A stretch of DNA of 7,142 nucleotides from positions 1-7,142 of the forward strand of contig JAQVDF010000095.1 of the NCBI GenBank assembly GCA_028698405.1, in the 5' to 3' direction. Of this stretch, positions 1 through 6,500 are shown one piece after another. This stretch comes from Phenylobacterium sp. (GTDB lineage: Bacteria; Pseudomonadota; Alphaproteobacteria; Caulobacterales; Caulobacteraceae). Position 1 is the stretch's first letter; every line of letters begins with the position of its first letter. The translations under genes and the position numbers were made by a program. Under the pieces are notes generated by a model. The model worked only from the letters and a program-made list of their open reading frames with translations, ran no database searches and had not been told where the DNA came from.

Positions 1-268
1 CGTCACCAGGCACGCGCTGCGCGCTGCCCTGCTGCCTTTGGTCAGCTACCTGGGCCCCGCCTGCGCCGGCCTGCTGACCGGCTCGCTGGTGGTCTAGCAG
101 ATTTTCAACCTGCCGGGGCTCGGCAAGTTCTTCGTCATCTCCGCCATGCAGCGCGACTACACGGTGGTGATGGGCATGGTGATCTTCTACGCGGCCCTGA
201 TCCTCGTCCTGAACCTGATCGCCGACCTGCTGTACGCGGCGCTCGATCCGCGGGTGAAGCTCGCATGA
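1..268 (+). pseudogene. oppB: OppB-type peptide ABC transporter permease, C-terminal part, with in-frame amber stop
   Basis: The frame starting at base 2 reads as the C-terminal 87 residues of an OppB/DppB inner-membrane permease. It shows the end of the EAA coupling loop (RHALRAALLP), then a segment ending LLTGSLVV, then a TAG at 95-97, then QIFNLPGLG, the RDYTVVMG segment, a last hydrophobic helix and the family-typical ending ALDPRVKLA before TGA at 266-268. In this family the residue between VV and QIF is normally glutamate, so GAG to TAG (one base) explains the stop. As read, the protein would lose its last 57 residues, including the final membrane helix and part of the translocation domain. 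The reading frame is otherwise uninterrupted, so the change is recent, a sequencing error, or read through. The 5' part is outside the window. The normal stop overlaps the oppC start (ATGA), the usual sign of translational coupling in one operon. Confidence 0.88.
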
Positions 269-1173
269 CCAGCACCGTCTTCACCCCCGGCTCGCGCGAC
301 GGCGCCGAGCTCATGCAGAAGGCGGTCAAGGGCCGCAGCCTGTGGGACGACGCCCGCCGGCGCCTGACGCGCAACAAGGGCGCGGTCACCGGCATGGTGA
401 TCCTGGCCCTGCTGGTCCTGGCGGCGGTGTTCGGGCCGCTGTTCGTGCCCTACACCTACGACCAGGTGAACAAGCCCGACGTGTGGGCCCCGCCGCTGAC
501 CGACGGCCACCTGCTGGGCGCCGCCGCGCTGGGCCGCGACGTGCTGGCCAGGCTGCTGATCGGCCTGCGCGTGTCGCTGGCGATCGGCTTCGTCGCCACT
601 CTGGTTTCGCTGGTCATCGGGGTCGCCTGGGGGGCGATCGCCGGGTACGTCGGCGGGCGGGTGGACGAGGCGATGATGCGCATCGTCGACGTGCTGTACT
701 CGCTGCCGTTCATCTTCTTCGTCATCCTGCTGATGGTCACCTTCGGCCGGAACTTCATCCTGATCTTCGTGGCGATCGGCGCCGTCGAATGGCTGACCAT
801 GAGCCGGATCGTCCGCGGCCAGACGCTGTCGCTGAAGCAGAAGGAATTCATCGAGGCGGCCCGCGCGGCCGGCCTGCCGCAGGCGACCATCATCCGCCGC
901 CACATCGTGCCCAACCTGCTGGGGCCGGTGGTGGTCTACGTGACCCTGACCATTCCCGCGGTGATCCTGGCCGAGAGCTTTCTGAGCTTCCTGGGCCTGG
1001 GCGTGCAGCCGCCTATGGCCTCGCTCGGCACCCTGATCTCCCAGGGCGCGCTCGAGATGGAGCTGGCGCCCTGGCTGCTGATCTTCCCGTCGCTGACGAT
1101 GGTGCTGACGCTTCTGTGCTTCAACTTCATCGGCGACGGCCTGCGGGACGCGATCGACCCGAAGGACCGTTGA
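265..1173 (+). CDS. oppC: OppC-type peptide ABC transporter permease
   Basis: This is a 302-residue inner-membrane subunit of an oligopeptide/dipeptide ABC importer, which pairs with OppB to form the channel. After a soluble N-terminus (about 1-40) comes a first membrane helix (about 41-62), then the periplasmic/entry motif ending LGRDVLAR (82-96), and a binding-protein-dependent permease domain with about five further helices (from about 101 to 290). The EAA loop that docks on the ATPase is clear at 194-219 (EFIEAARAAG, then H213 and P216-N217). The C-terminal VQPPMAS stretch is also typical. Length is normal for OppC. The start ATG overlaps the oppB stop, and GGTGA at 253-257 can serve as a weak Shine-Dalgarno. 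Two normally conserved spots differ: the usual GTD before xLGRD is GAA here (85-87), and the usual tryptophan after MAS is leucine (L254). No ATPase gene (oppD/oppF) is in view. Confidence 0.94.
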   Translation: MTSTVFTPGSRDGAELMQKAVKGRSLWDDARRRLTRNKGAVTGMVILALLVLAAVFGPLFVPYTYDQVNKPDVWAPPLTDGHLLGAAALGRDVLARLLIGLRVSLAIGFVATLVSLVIGVAWGAIAGYVGGRVDEAMMRIVDVLYSLPFIFFVILLMVTFGRNFILIFVAIGAVEWLTMSRIVRGQTLSLKQKEFIEAARAAGLPQATIIRRHIVPNLLGPVVVYVTLTIPAVILAESFLSFLGLGVQPPMASLGTLISQGALEMELAPWLLIFPSLTMVLTLLCFNFIGDGLRDAIDPKDR

Positions 1174-1176
1174 AGC

Positions 1177-1713
1177 CTATTTGACGCGGCGCGCCCGCAC
1201 GGCGCGCTGGCCGTCCAGATTCATGAAGTAGCCGCCCATGGCCGCCCTGCGGATCTCCACCTTGGTGCCCTGCCTGGGACGGCGGGCCAGCCGCTCCTGG
1301 TCGGTCTGCTGCCAGACCGCCCCGTCCTCCAGCTCGATGGTCCACTTGCCCGCCGACTCGTAGGCGTTGCGCGCGGTGGCGGTCAGTCGGTCCAGCTCCT
1401 CGGGGCTTGCGCCGCGGTCGAAGATCGCCAGCGAGGGCAGGCTGAAGCCGAAGGCCTGGCGGCGGGCGGCCTGCGCCTGGTCGCGGCTGACCACGACCAC
1501 TTCGCCGCTCTGTTCGGCCGCGGCCAGCCGGGCGGCCGCCGAATCGTAGCAGGCCAGCCGCTGGGCGCCGTCATCGATGCTGCGGCAGGCCACCAGGGCG
1601 TCGAACTGGCTCGCCCTGGGCGAATCGGCTGCAGGTCCCTGGGCCCAGGCGACGGCGGGCGCGGCCAGCACGAGAACGGCCGCCAGCTTCAAGCCGCTTT
1701 GAAAGTGTGGCAT
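1177..1713 (-). CDS. Secreted protein of unknown function, 178 residues
   Basis: This minus-strand gene starts with ATG at 1713 and stops at 1177. The N-terminus has a Sec signal peptide (positive K9, hydrophobic 10-22, likely cleavage after AWA at residue 24), so the product should be periplasmic or secreted. The mature part starts with a short helical segment containing C43 and C55 in the pattern C-x-x-I-x-D, then RLACYD, a cysteine pair seen in many uncharacterised proteobacterial periplasmic proteins. The middle (about 68-120) is charged. The C-terminal third (about 120-178) looks like a small beta domain (WTIELEDGAVWQQTD, then KVEIRRAAMGGYFMNLDG). I recall this pattern from conserved hypothetical proteins of Caulobacterales but know no function. 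A GGGGGG tract sits about 6 bases upstream of the ATG as ribosome-binding site. The gene converges on oppC with 3 bases between stop codons and diverges from oppA with 11 bases or an overlap, so it has no intergenic space of its own. Confidence 0.85.
   Translation of the reverse strand: MPHFQSGLKLAAVLVLAAPAVAWAQGPAADSPRASQFDALVACRSIDDGAQRLACYDSAAARLAAAEQSGEVVVVSRDQAQAARRQAFGFSLPSLAIFDRGASPEELDRLTATARNAYESAGKWTIELEDGAVWQQTDQERLARRPRQGTKVEIRRAAMGGYFMNLDGQRAVRARRVK
1688..1703. repeat. Short inverted repeat at the oppA 5' boundary
   Basis: TTCAA (1688-1692) and TTGAA (1699-1703) form a 5-base inverted repeat around six bases. It lies just upstream of the most distal possible oppA start (GTG 1707) and inside the first codons of the opposite-strand gene. 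It could be an operator or a weak hairpin, but is short enough to be chance. Confidence 0.2.
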
Positions 1714-1724
1714 CGGTGCCCCCC

Positions 1725-3374
1725 ATGAAGTTTGCGCGGTGCATCAAAGACGTCGGCCGGGCGCTCGGCAAGCTGGCGGTGGCGGGTCTGGCCCTGACGG
1801 CGCTGGGGTCCTGTTCGCAGGAGGTCACCCGGCCGCCGTGCCCGCCGGGGCAGGTGTGCCTGGTCCTGGGCAACGGCTCCGAGCCGATCTCGCTCGATCC
1901 GCACAAGATCAACGGCGTCTGGGAATCGCGCATCCTGTCGGACGTGCTGGTCGGGCTGACCGAGGACGCGCCCGACGGCGCCCCGGTCCCCGGCATGGCC
2001 GAGCGCTGGGAGACGTCCGAGGACGGGCTGACCTGGCGCTTCTACCTGCGCGACGCGGTGTGGAGCGACGGCGTGCCGGTCACCGCCGACGACTTCGTCT
2101 TCTCGCTGCGGCGGATCCTCGATCCGAAGACCGCCAGCGAGTACGCGAGCCTGCTCTACTTCATCAAGGGCTCCCAGCCCATCAACGAGGGCAAGGCGCC
2201 GGTCGAGAGCCTGGGCGTGCGCGCGCTCGGCCCCAAGGTGCTGGAAATCGCTCTCGAGCGCCCGGCGCCCTACCTGCCCGAGATCGCCAAGCACCAGACC
2301 ATGCAGCCGGTGCCCAAGCACATGGTCGAGAAGTACGGCGACCAGTGGAGCCGGCCCGACCGCTACGTCTCCAACGGGCCCTTCATCATCCGCGAATGGC
2401 GGCTGGGGGACTATGTGAAGACGGTGAAGAACCCGAGGTTCTGGGACGCCGACAGCGTCTGCCCCGACCAAGTCTACTACTTCCCGACCATCGACGCGGT
2501 CGCCGCCGAGCGTCGCGTCCGGCGCGGCGAACTCGACCTCAACGCCACCATCCAGTCCAACCGGGTGTCCTTCCTGCGGCAGGAAATCCCCGACTGGGTG
2601 CACACCGAGACCTACCTGACGGTCTCATATCTGGCCTTCAACGCCAGCTTTCCGGCCTTCAGGGACCCGCGGGTGCGCAAGGCGCTGAACATGGCCGTGG
2701 ACCGCGAGTTCATCGCCGAGAAGCTGCTGCGCGCCGGCCAGAAGCCGGCCTACACCTTCGTGCCGCCGGGCGTGGCCAACTATGCGCCAGCCACGCCGCC
2801 GGAGTGGGCCTCCTGGCCGCTGGAAAGGCGCCAGGCCGAGGCGCGGCGGCTGCTCACCGAGGCCGGCTACGGCCCCGGCGGCAAGACCCTGACCTTCGAG
2901 ATCAAGCACCGCGGCAGCACCGAGATTCCGCTGCAGATGGCCGCCATCCAGGCCGACTGGAAGGCGATCGGCGTCGACGCCAAGCTGGTGCAGAACGAGA
3001 CCCAGATCGCCTACGCCGCCTACCGGGCGCGCGACTTCGACGTGGCCGACGCCGGCTGGGTGGCCGACTACAACGACCCGATGAGCTTCCTCTATTTGAT
3101 GAAGTCGGACACCGGGCCGCAGAACTACGGCGACTACAACAACCCGGCTTACGACGAGCTGCTCAACAAGGCCGACCGCGAGCCCGACATCGACAAGCGC
3201 GCCGCCTACCTGCGCCAGGCCGAGGCGATCCTCCTGGCCGACGACAACGTGGTGCCCACCACCTTCGGGGTCAGCCGCAACCTGGTGAACCCGAAGATCA
3301 GCGGATGGGTCGACAACATCATCGACCGCCATCCGACACGTTACCTATGCGTTAAGGGCCAAAAGGGCCATTAA
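1725..3374 (+). CDS. oppA: OppA-type peptide-binding lipoprotein of an ABC importer
   Basis: This is an extracytoplasmic solute-binding protein (SBP_bac_5 family) that captures oligopeptides and delivers them to the OppBC channel. With ATG 1725 as start it has 549 residues, typical for the family. The N-terminus is a lipoprotein signal: basic residues up to K16, a hydrophobic core, and a lipobox LGSC with C30 as the lipid anchor. Family motifs follow: SEPISLDPHK (52-61), PGMAERW (89-95), WSDGVPVTADDF (about 113-124), SNGPF in the first lobe, AFNASFPAFRDPRVRKALNMAVDR in parts further on, GWVADYNDP (444-452) and HPTRYL near the end (536-541). C39 and C45 may form a small disulfide just after the anchor. 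GTG codons at 1707 and 1716 are alternative starts; none has a strong Shine-Dalgarno. The short tail KGQKGH is encoded by a repeated AGGGCCA. The gene lies downstream of oppBC but is separated from it by an opposite-strand gene. Confidence 0.93.
   Translation: MKFARCIKDVGRALGKLAVAGLALTALGSCSQEVTRPPCPPGQVCLVLGNGSEPISLDPHKINGVWESRILSDVLVGLTEDAPDGAPVPGMAERWETSEDGLTWRFYLRDAVWSDGVPVTADDFVFSLRRILDPKTASEYASLLYFIKGSQPINEGKAPVESLGVRALGPKVLEIALERPAPYLPEIAKHQTMQPVPKHMVEKYGDQWSRPDRYVSNGPFIIREWRLGDYVKTVKNPRFWDADSVCPDQVYYFPTIDAVAAERRVRRGELDLNATIQSNRVSFLRQEIPDWVHTETYLTVSYLAFNASFPAFRDPRVRKALNMAVDREFIAEKLLRAGQKPAYTFVPPGVANYAPATPPEWASWPLERRQAEARRLLTEAGYGPGGKTLTFEIKHRGSTEIPLQMAAIQADWKAIGVDAKLVQNETQIAYAAYRARDFDVADAGWVADYNDPMSFLYLMKSDTGPQNYGDYNNPAYDELLNKADREPDIDKRAAYLRQAEAILLADDNVVPTTFGVSRNLVNPKISGWVDNIIDRHPTRYLCVKGQKGH
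1743..1771 (-). promoter_or_regulatory. Candidate promoter of the 178-residue secreted-protein gene
   Basis: On the minus strand a -35-like TTGCCG (plus 1766-1771) is followed after exactly 17 bases by a -10-like TTTGAT (plus 1743-1748). Each matches four of six bases of the vegetative consensus. Transcription would begin near 1736, giving a leader of about 22 bases that contains the G-rich ribosome-binding site. The element lies entirely inside the oppA signal-peptide codons. Matches of this quality occur by chance, so this is a suggestion only. Confidence 0.3.
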
Positions 3375-3392
3375 GCGGCAACAATCGTGCGC

Positions 3393-3411
3393 GTGCGCCG
3401 TCCGGGCGCGC
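3393..3411 (+). other. Hairpin just after oppA, possible weak 3' end
   Basis: GTGCGCC (3393-3399) can pair with GGCGCGC (3405-3411) around a GTCCG loop: seven pairs, one of them G-U. It begins 18 bases after the oppA stop, where a transcript end would be expected. No T-run follows, so it is not a standard intrinsic terminator. It could protect a 3' end, mark a Rho-dependent end, or mean nothing. Confidence 0.25.
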
Positions 3412-3450
3412 AATCTGTGACCAGAAAGCGACAGGTTGGCGCCAAGAGCA

Positions 3451-3464
3451 TTACGCGGCCGTAA
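3451..3464. repeat. Inverted repeat upstream of the receptor promoter, possible operator
   Basis: TTACG (3451-3455) and CGTAA (3460-3464) form an inverted repeat around a GGCC-containing centre, ending 6 bases before the candidate -35. Three further GTAAC words follow at 3485, 3494 and 3505, so GTAA recurs four times within 50 bases. This fits a binding site for a regulator of the receptor gene, but no regulator gene is in the window. Confidence 0.3.
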
Positions 3465-3470
3465 TCCTCG

Positions 3471-3500
3471 TTGACCCTTGATAGGTAACCTCCGTAACTC
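3471..3500 (+). promoter_or_regulatory. Candidate promoter of the TonB-dependent receptor gene
   Basis: The 224-base spacer between oppA and the receptor gene holds a good -35 element, TTGACC (3471-3476, five of six consensus bases; also close to the alphaproteobacterial TTGACg form). A -10-like element, CGTAACTC at 3493-3500, follows at roughly normal distance and partly fits the Caulobacter housekeeping form GCTANAWC. Transcription would start around 3505, leaving a leader of about 90 bases. The -10 is poor, so the exact start is uncertain. Confidence 0.38.
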
Positions 3501-3509
3501 CGCCGTAAC

Positions 3510-3528
3510 CGCGGCCACTCCGGCCGCG
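3510..3528 (+). other. GC-rich hairpin in the receptor-gene leader
   Basis: CGCGGCC (3510-3516) pairs perfectly with GGCCGCG (3522-3528) around a five-base ACTCC loop. It sits at or just after the candidate transcription start and about 70 bases before the TTG start. No T-run follows, so it is not an intrinsic terminator. It may be a 5' stabilising hairpin or a DNA operator. Confidence 0.4.
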
Positions 3529-3584
3529 TGTTCGATTCTGACTGTGGGGAGCGGTCGCTGGCGTCTTCGGGCGTGGGCGTCGCT

Positions 3585-3590
3585 GGAGGA
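3585..3590 (+). promoter_or_regulatory. Ribosome-binding site that fixes the TTG start of the receptor gene
   Basis: GGAGGA lies with its GGAGG core nine bases upstream of the TTG at 3599-3601. No in-frame ATG gives a complete signal peptide: the next one is codon 15, inside the hydrophobic core. The site therefore decides the start. Confidence 0.8.
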
Positions 3591-3598
3591 TCATAACC

Positions 3599-6500
3599 TT
3601 GAAGATCACAACCAATCGCGGGCGTCTGCTTGCGTCGTCCATGCTCGTCGGGGCCGCCGCCGCCGCGCTGACCGCCGCTCCGGCCTGGGCGCAGGACGCC
3701 GAGGTCGAGGAACTGGTCGTCACCGGTTCGCGTATCGCCCGGCAAGACTATGTCGCGCCGAGCCCGATCGCGACCGTGACCGGCGAACAGGTCCAGTCCA
3801 ACGCCGACATCACCGTCGAGCAGTACCTCAACACCCTGCCGCAGGTTAACCCGGCGGGCACGACCACCTCGAACAACCCGGGCAACGGCGGCCAGGCCAA
3901 CATCGACCTGCGCGGCCTCGGCGCCAACCGCAACATCGTGCTGGTCGACGGCCGCCGCTCGATGGTGTCGGCCAACAACCTTACCGTTGACGTCAACACC
4001 ATTCCGCAGGCGCTGATCGAGCGGATCGAAGTGATCACCGGCGGCGCGGGCGCGGCCTACGGCGCCGACGCCATCGCCGGCGCGGTCAACTTCATCCTGA
4101 AGGACGACTTCGAAGGTGTGGACCTGCGGGCCAGCTACTCGAACTCGACCGAGTACTGGGACGCCAAGGAGTACCAGTTCTCGGCCGTGATCGGCGGCAA
4201 CTTCGCCGACGGCAAGGGCAACGCGGTCATCGCTTTCGACCGGGCCTACCGCGAGGCGATCGGCAAGTCGCAGCGTCCGTTCTCCCAGAACGCGACCTCG
4301 ACGACCTCCTTCCTGCCGGAAGGCAACCTGTTCTGGTCGGGCACCAACGCGCCGACGCTGGCGGCTCTGCAGGGGATCTTCGGCACCTACGGCGTCGCTC
4401 CTTCGAACGTCGCGCTCGGCTCGGGCACCATCGGCTTCAATACTGATGGCACGCTGTTCTACCGCGGCGTGTTCAACAACCCGCTCGACGTCCAGAACTT
4501 CCGGTATCCGGTTGACGGCTCCGTCAATCAGAGCATCTTCCCGGATGTCTACAGTTACAACTTTGACTTCGTGAACATTCTGGTCCTGCCTCTGGACCGT
4601 TATTCGTTCATGTCGAAGGTCAACTACGAGTTCGACAACGGGATCGAAGTCTTCGCCAACGTCGGCTGGACTGAGTACAACGCCACCACGGCGCTCGCGC
4701 CGACTCCGTTCCCGACCGTCAACACCCGTAACGCCAGCACGGCCCGTCCGCAGGACGTCGTCTCGGCGCTGGTGACGCCGGGCTCCAACATCTCGCAGCT
4801 GCTGGTCATCCCGACGACCAACCCGTTCATCCCGGCGGATCTTCTTACGCTGCTGAACTCGCGCACCGGCGACAACCCGGACCTGGTGGGCTCCGGCGCG
4901 TCCGAACCGTTCACGGTGCGTCAGCGGAGCCTCGACCTGGGCCTGCGCGAGTCGATCTTCGAGAACACGGTCGTGCAGTTCCTGGCCGGCGTTCGCGGTC
5001 CGATCGGCGACACCGGGTTGACGTTCGAAGCATCGGTGCAGGAAGGCCGCACCGAAATCGACCAGACCCAGTTCGGCAACCTCGACACCCAGCTGCTTCA
5101 GCAGCTGATCGAGGCGCCGGACGGCGGCGCCAGCATCTGCGCCGGCGGCTTCAACATCTTCGGCCGCCAGCCGATCTCCGACGAATGCGCCGAACGCCTC
5201 GAGGTCCAGACCACCCTCTCGACCTTCATGAAGCAGCAGATCGCTCAGGCCTTCATCGCCGGGCCGATCACCGAGCTGCCGGCCGGCGACCTCCAGTTCG
5301 TGCTGGGCGCCGAGTACCGCTCGTTCGAGTACGAGTTCGATCCGGGCTCCGCCTCGGGCCCGATCTCGGGCTTCAACACCCAGGACCCGGACGAGGGCAA
5401 CAACTCCTTCCGCGACATCTTCGGCGAACTGCTGATCCCGATCGTCAAGGACGTGCCCTGGTTCCAGAACGTCGAACTGAACCTCGGCGCCCGTTATTCG
5501 GAATCCGAGTTCACCGACAAGATCACCGGCACCTCGGTCGGTCCGCGCGAATCCTGGGCCTACAAGGCTCAGCTCGACTGGACCATGAACGACATGCTGC
5601 GCGCCCGGGTGTCCTACCAGCGCTCGGTTCGTGAGCCCAACTTCTCCGAACTGTTCGCCGGCGGCGGCTCGGCGCCACAGTACTTCGACCCCTGCTCGGT
5701 CACCTCGAACTTCAGGACGGGTGGTGGCGCGCAAGCGGCGGCGCTCTGCCAGACCGCCGGCTTCAACGGCGGGGTCTCGGCCGGGGCGATCAACAACTTC
5801 GTCCAGACGCCGGGCTCGCAGATCGGCGTGGACCTGCTGGGCAACACCAACCTCGAGCCGGAAGTCGGCAAGACCTGGACGGCGGGCCTCGTCTTCAGCT
5901 CGCCCTGGGAGAACCCCTGGCTGTCGCGCCTGCAAGGCTCGATCGACTACTATAATATCAAGATCGACGACGCGATCCTGACGCCGACCCCGAACCAGAT
6001 CGTGGCGGCCTGCTACAACTACTACGGCACCAACGCCGGCCTCGATCCGGCCAATGAGAACTGTGAAGGCGTGCTGCGCGTCGGCGGCGACATCCTGTGG
6101 GTGTACAACCCGGCGACCCTTGCCACTGACGGGACGTTCATCGGCTCGAACGGCGGCTGGCAGAAGACCAGCGGCGTCGACTTCCAGGTCGACTGGGGCT
6201 TCGATTGGGAATGGCTGGGGATGTCGCCCTCGTGGGGCACCGTCCGCACCAACCTGATCGTCACCCACGTGATCGAGTTCGTGCAGCAGGATCCGATCGC
6301 CGGCGTGCCGGCCATCGACTTCGCGGGCACCGTCTCCTACTTCGGGGCCGGCCTCGGCACGAGCTTCCCGGAATGGAAGGCGACCTGGAACGTCAACTGG
6401 ACCTTCATGGACGACTTCGCGGTCGACGTGCGGGGCCGGTACATCGATGCGATGGAGAACCGCCTGGCTCGGGAATTCCCGGGCGAGACCGAGTTCACCG

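Noticed and set aside
95..103. A programmed stop-codon readthrough site (TAG followed by CAG, like the viral UAG-CAR-YYA context)
   Set aside because: The CAG is simply the conserved glutamine of the oppB motif and the next codon (ATT) does not fit the readthrough context. The resemblance is explained by protein conservation.
187..914. Minus-strand frames (238 and 152 codons) opposite oppC
   Set aside because: Their composition is that of complementary permease codons. The oppC frame has the EAA loop and membrane helices, so the reverse frames are shadows.
1689..3332. Long minus-strand frames of 304 and 235 codons opposite oppA
   Set aside because: They have the same antisense-shadow composition (D, V, R, H, Q rich), no family resemblance, and lie inside a well-supported gene.
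1739..3355. A 538-codon plus-strand frame overlapping oppA in another phase
   Set aside because: It is an arginine/alanine/glycine-rich shadow of the oppA codons without any domain; oppA itself has clear family motifs.
5950..5957. A TATAAT-like word inside the receptor gene
   Set aside because: It encodes Tyr-Asn in a normal barrel strand, and I see no suitable -35 element or downstream start codon.
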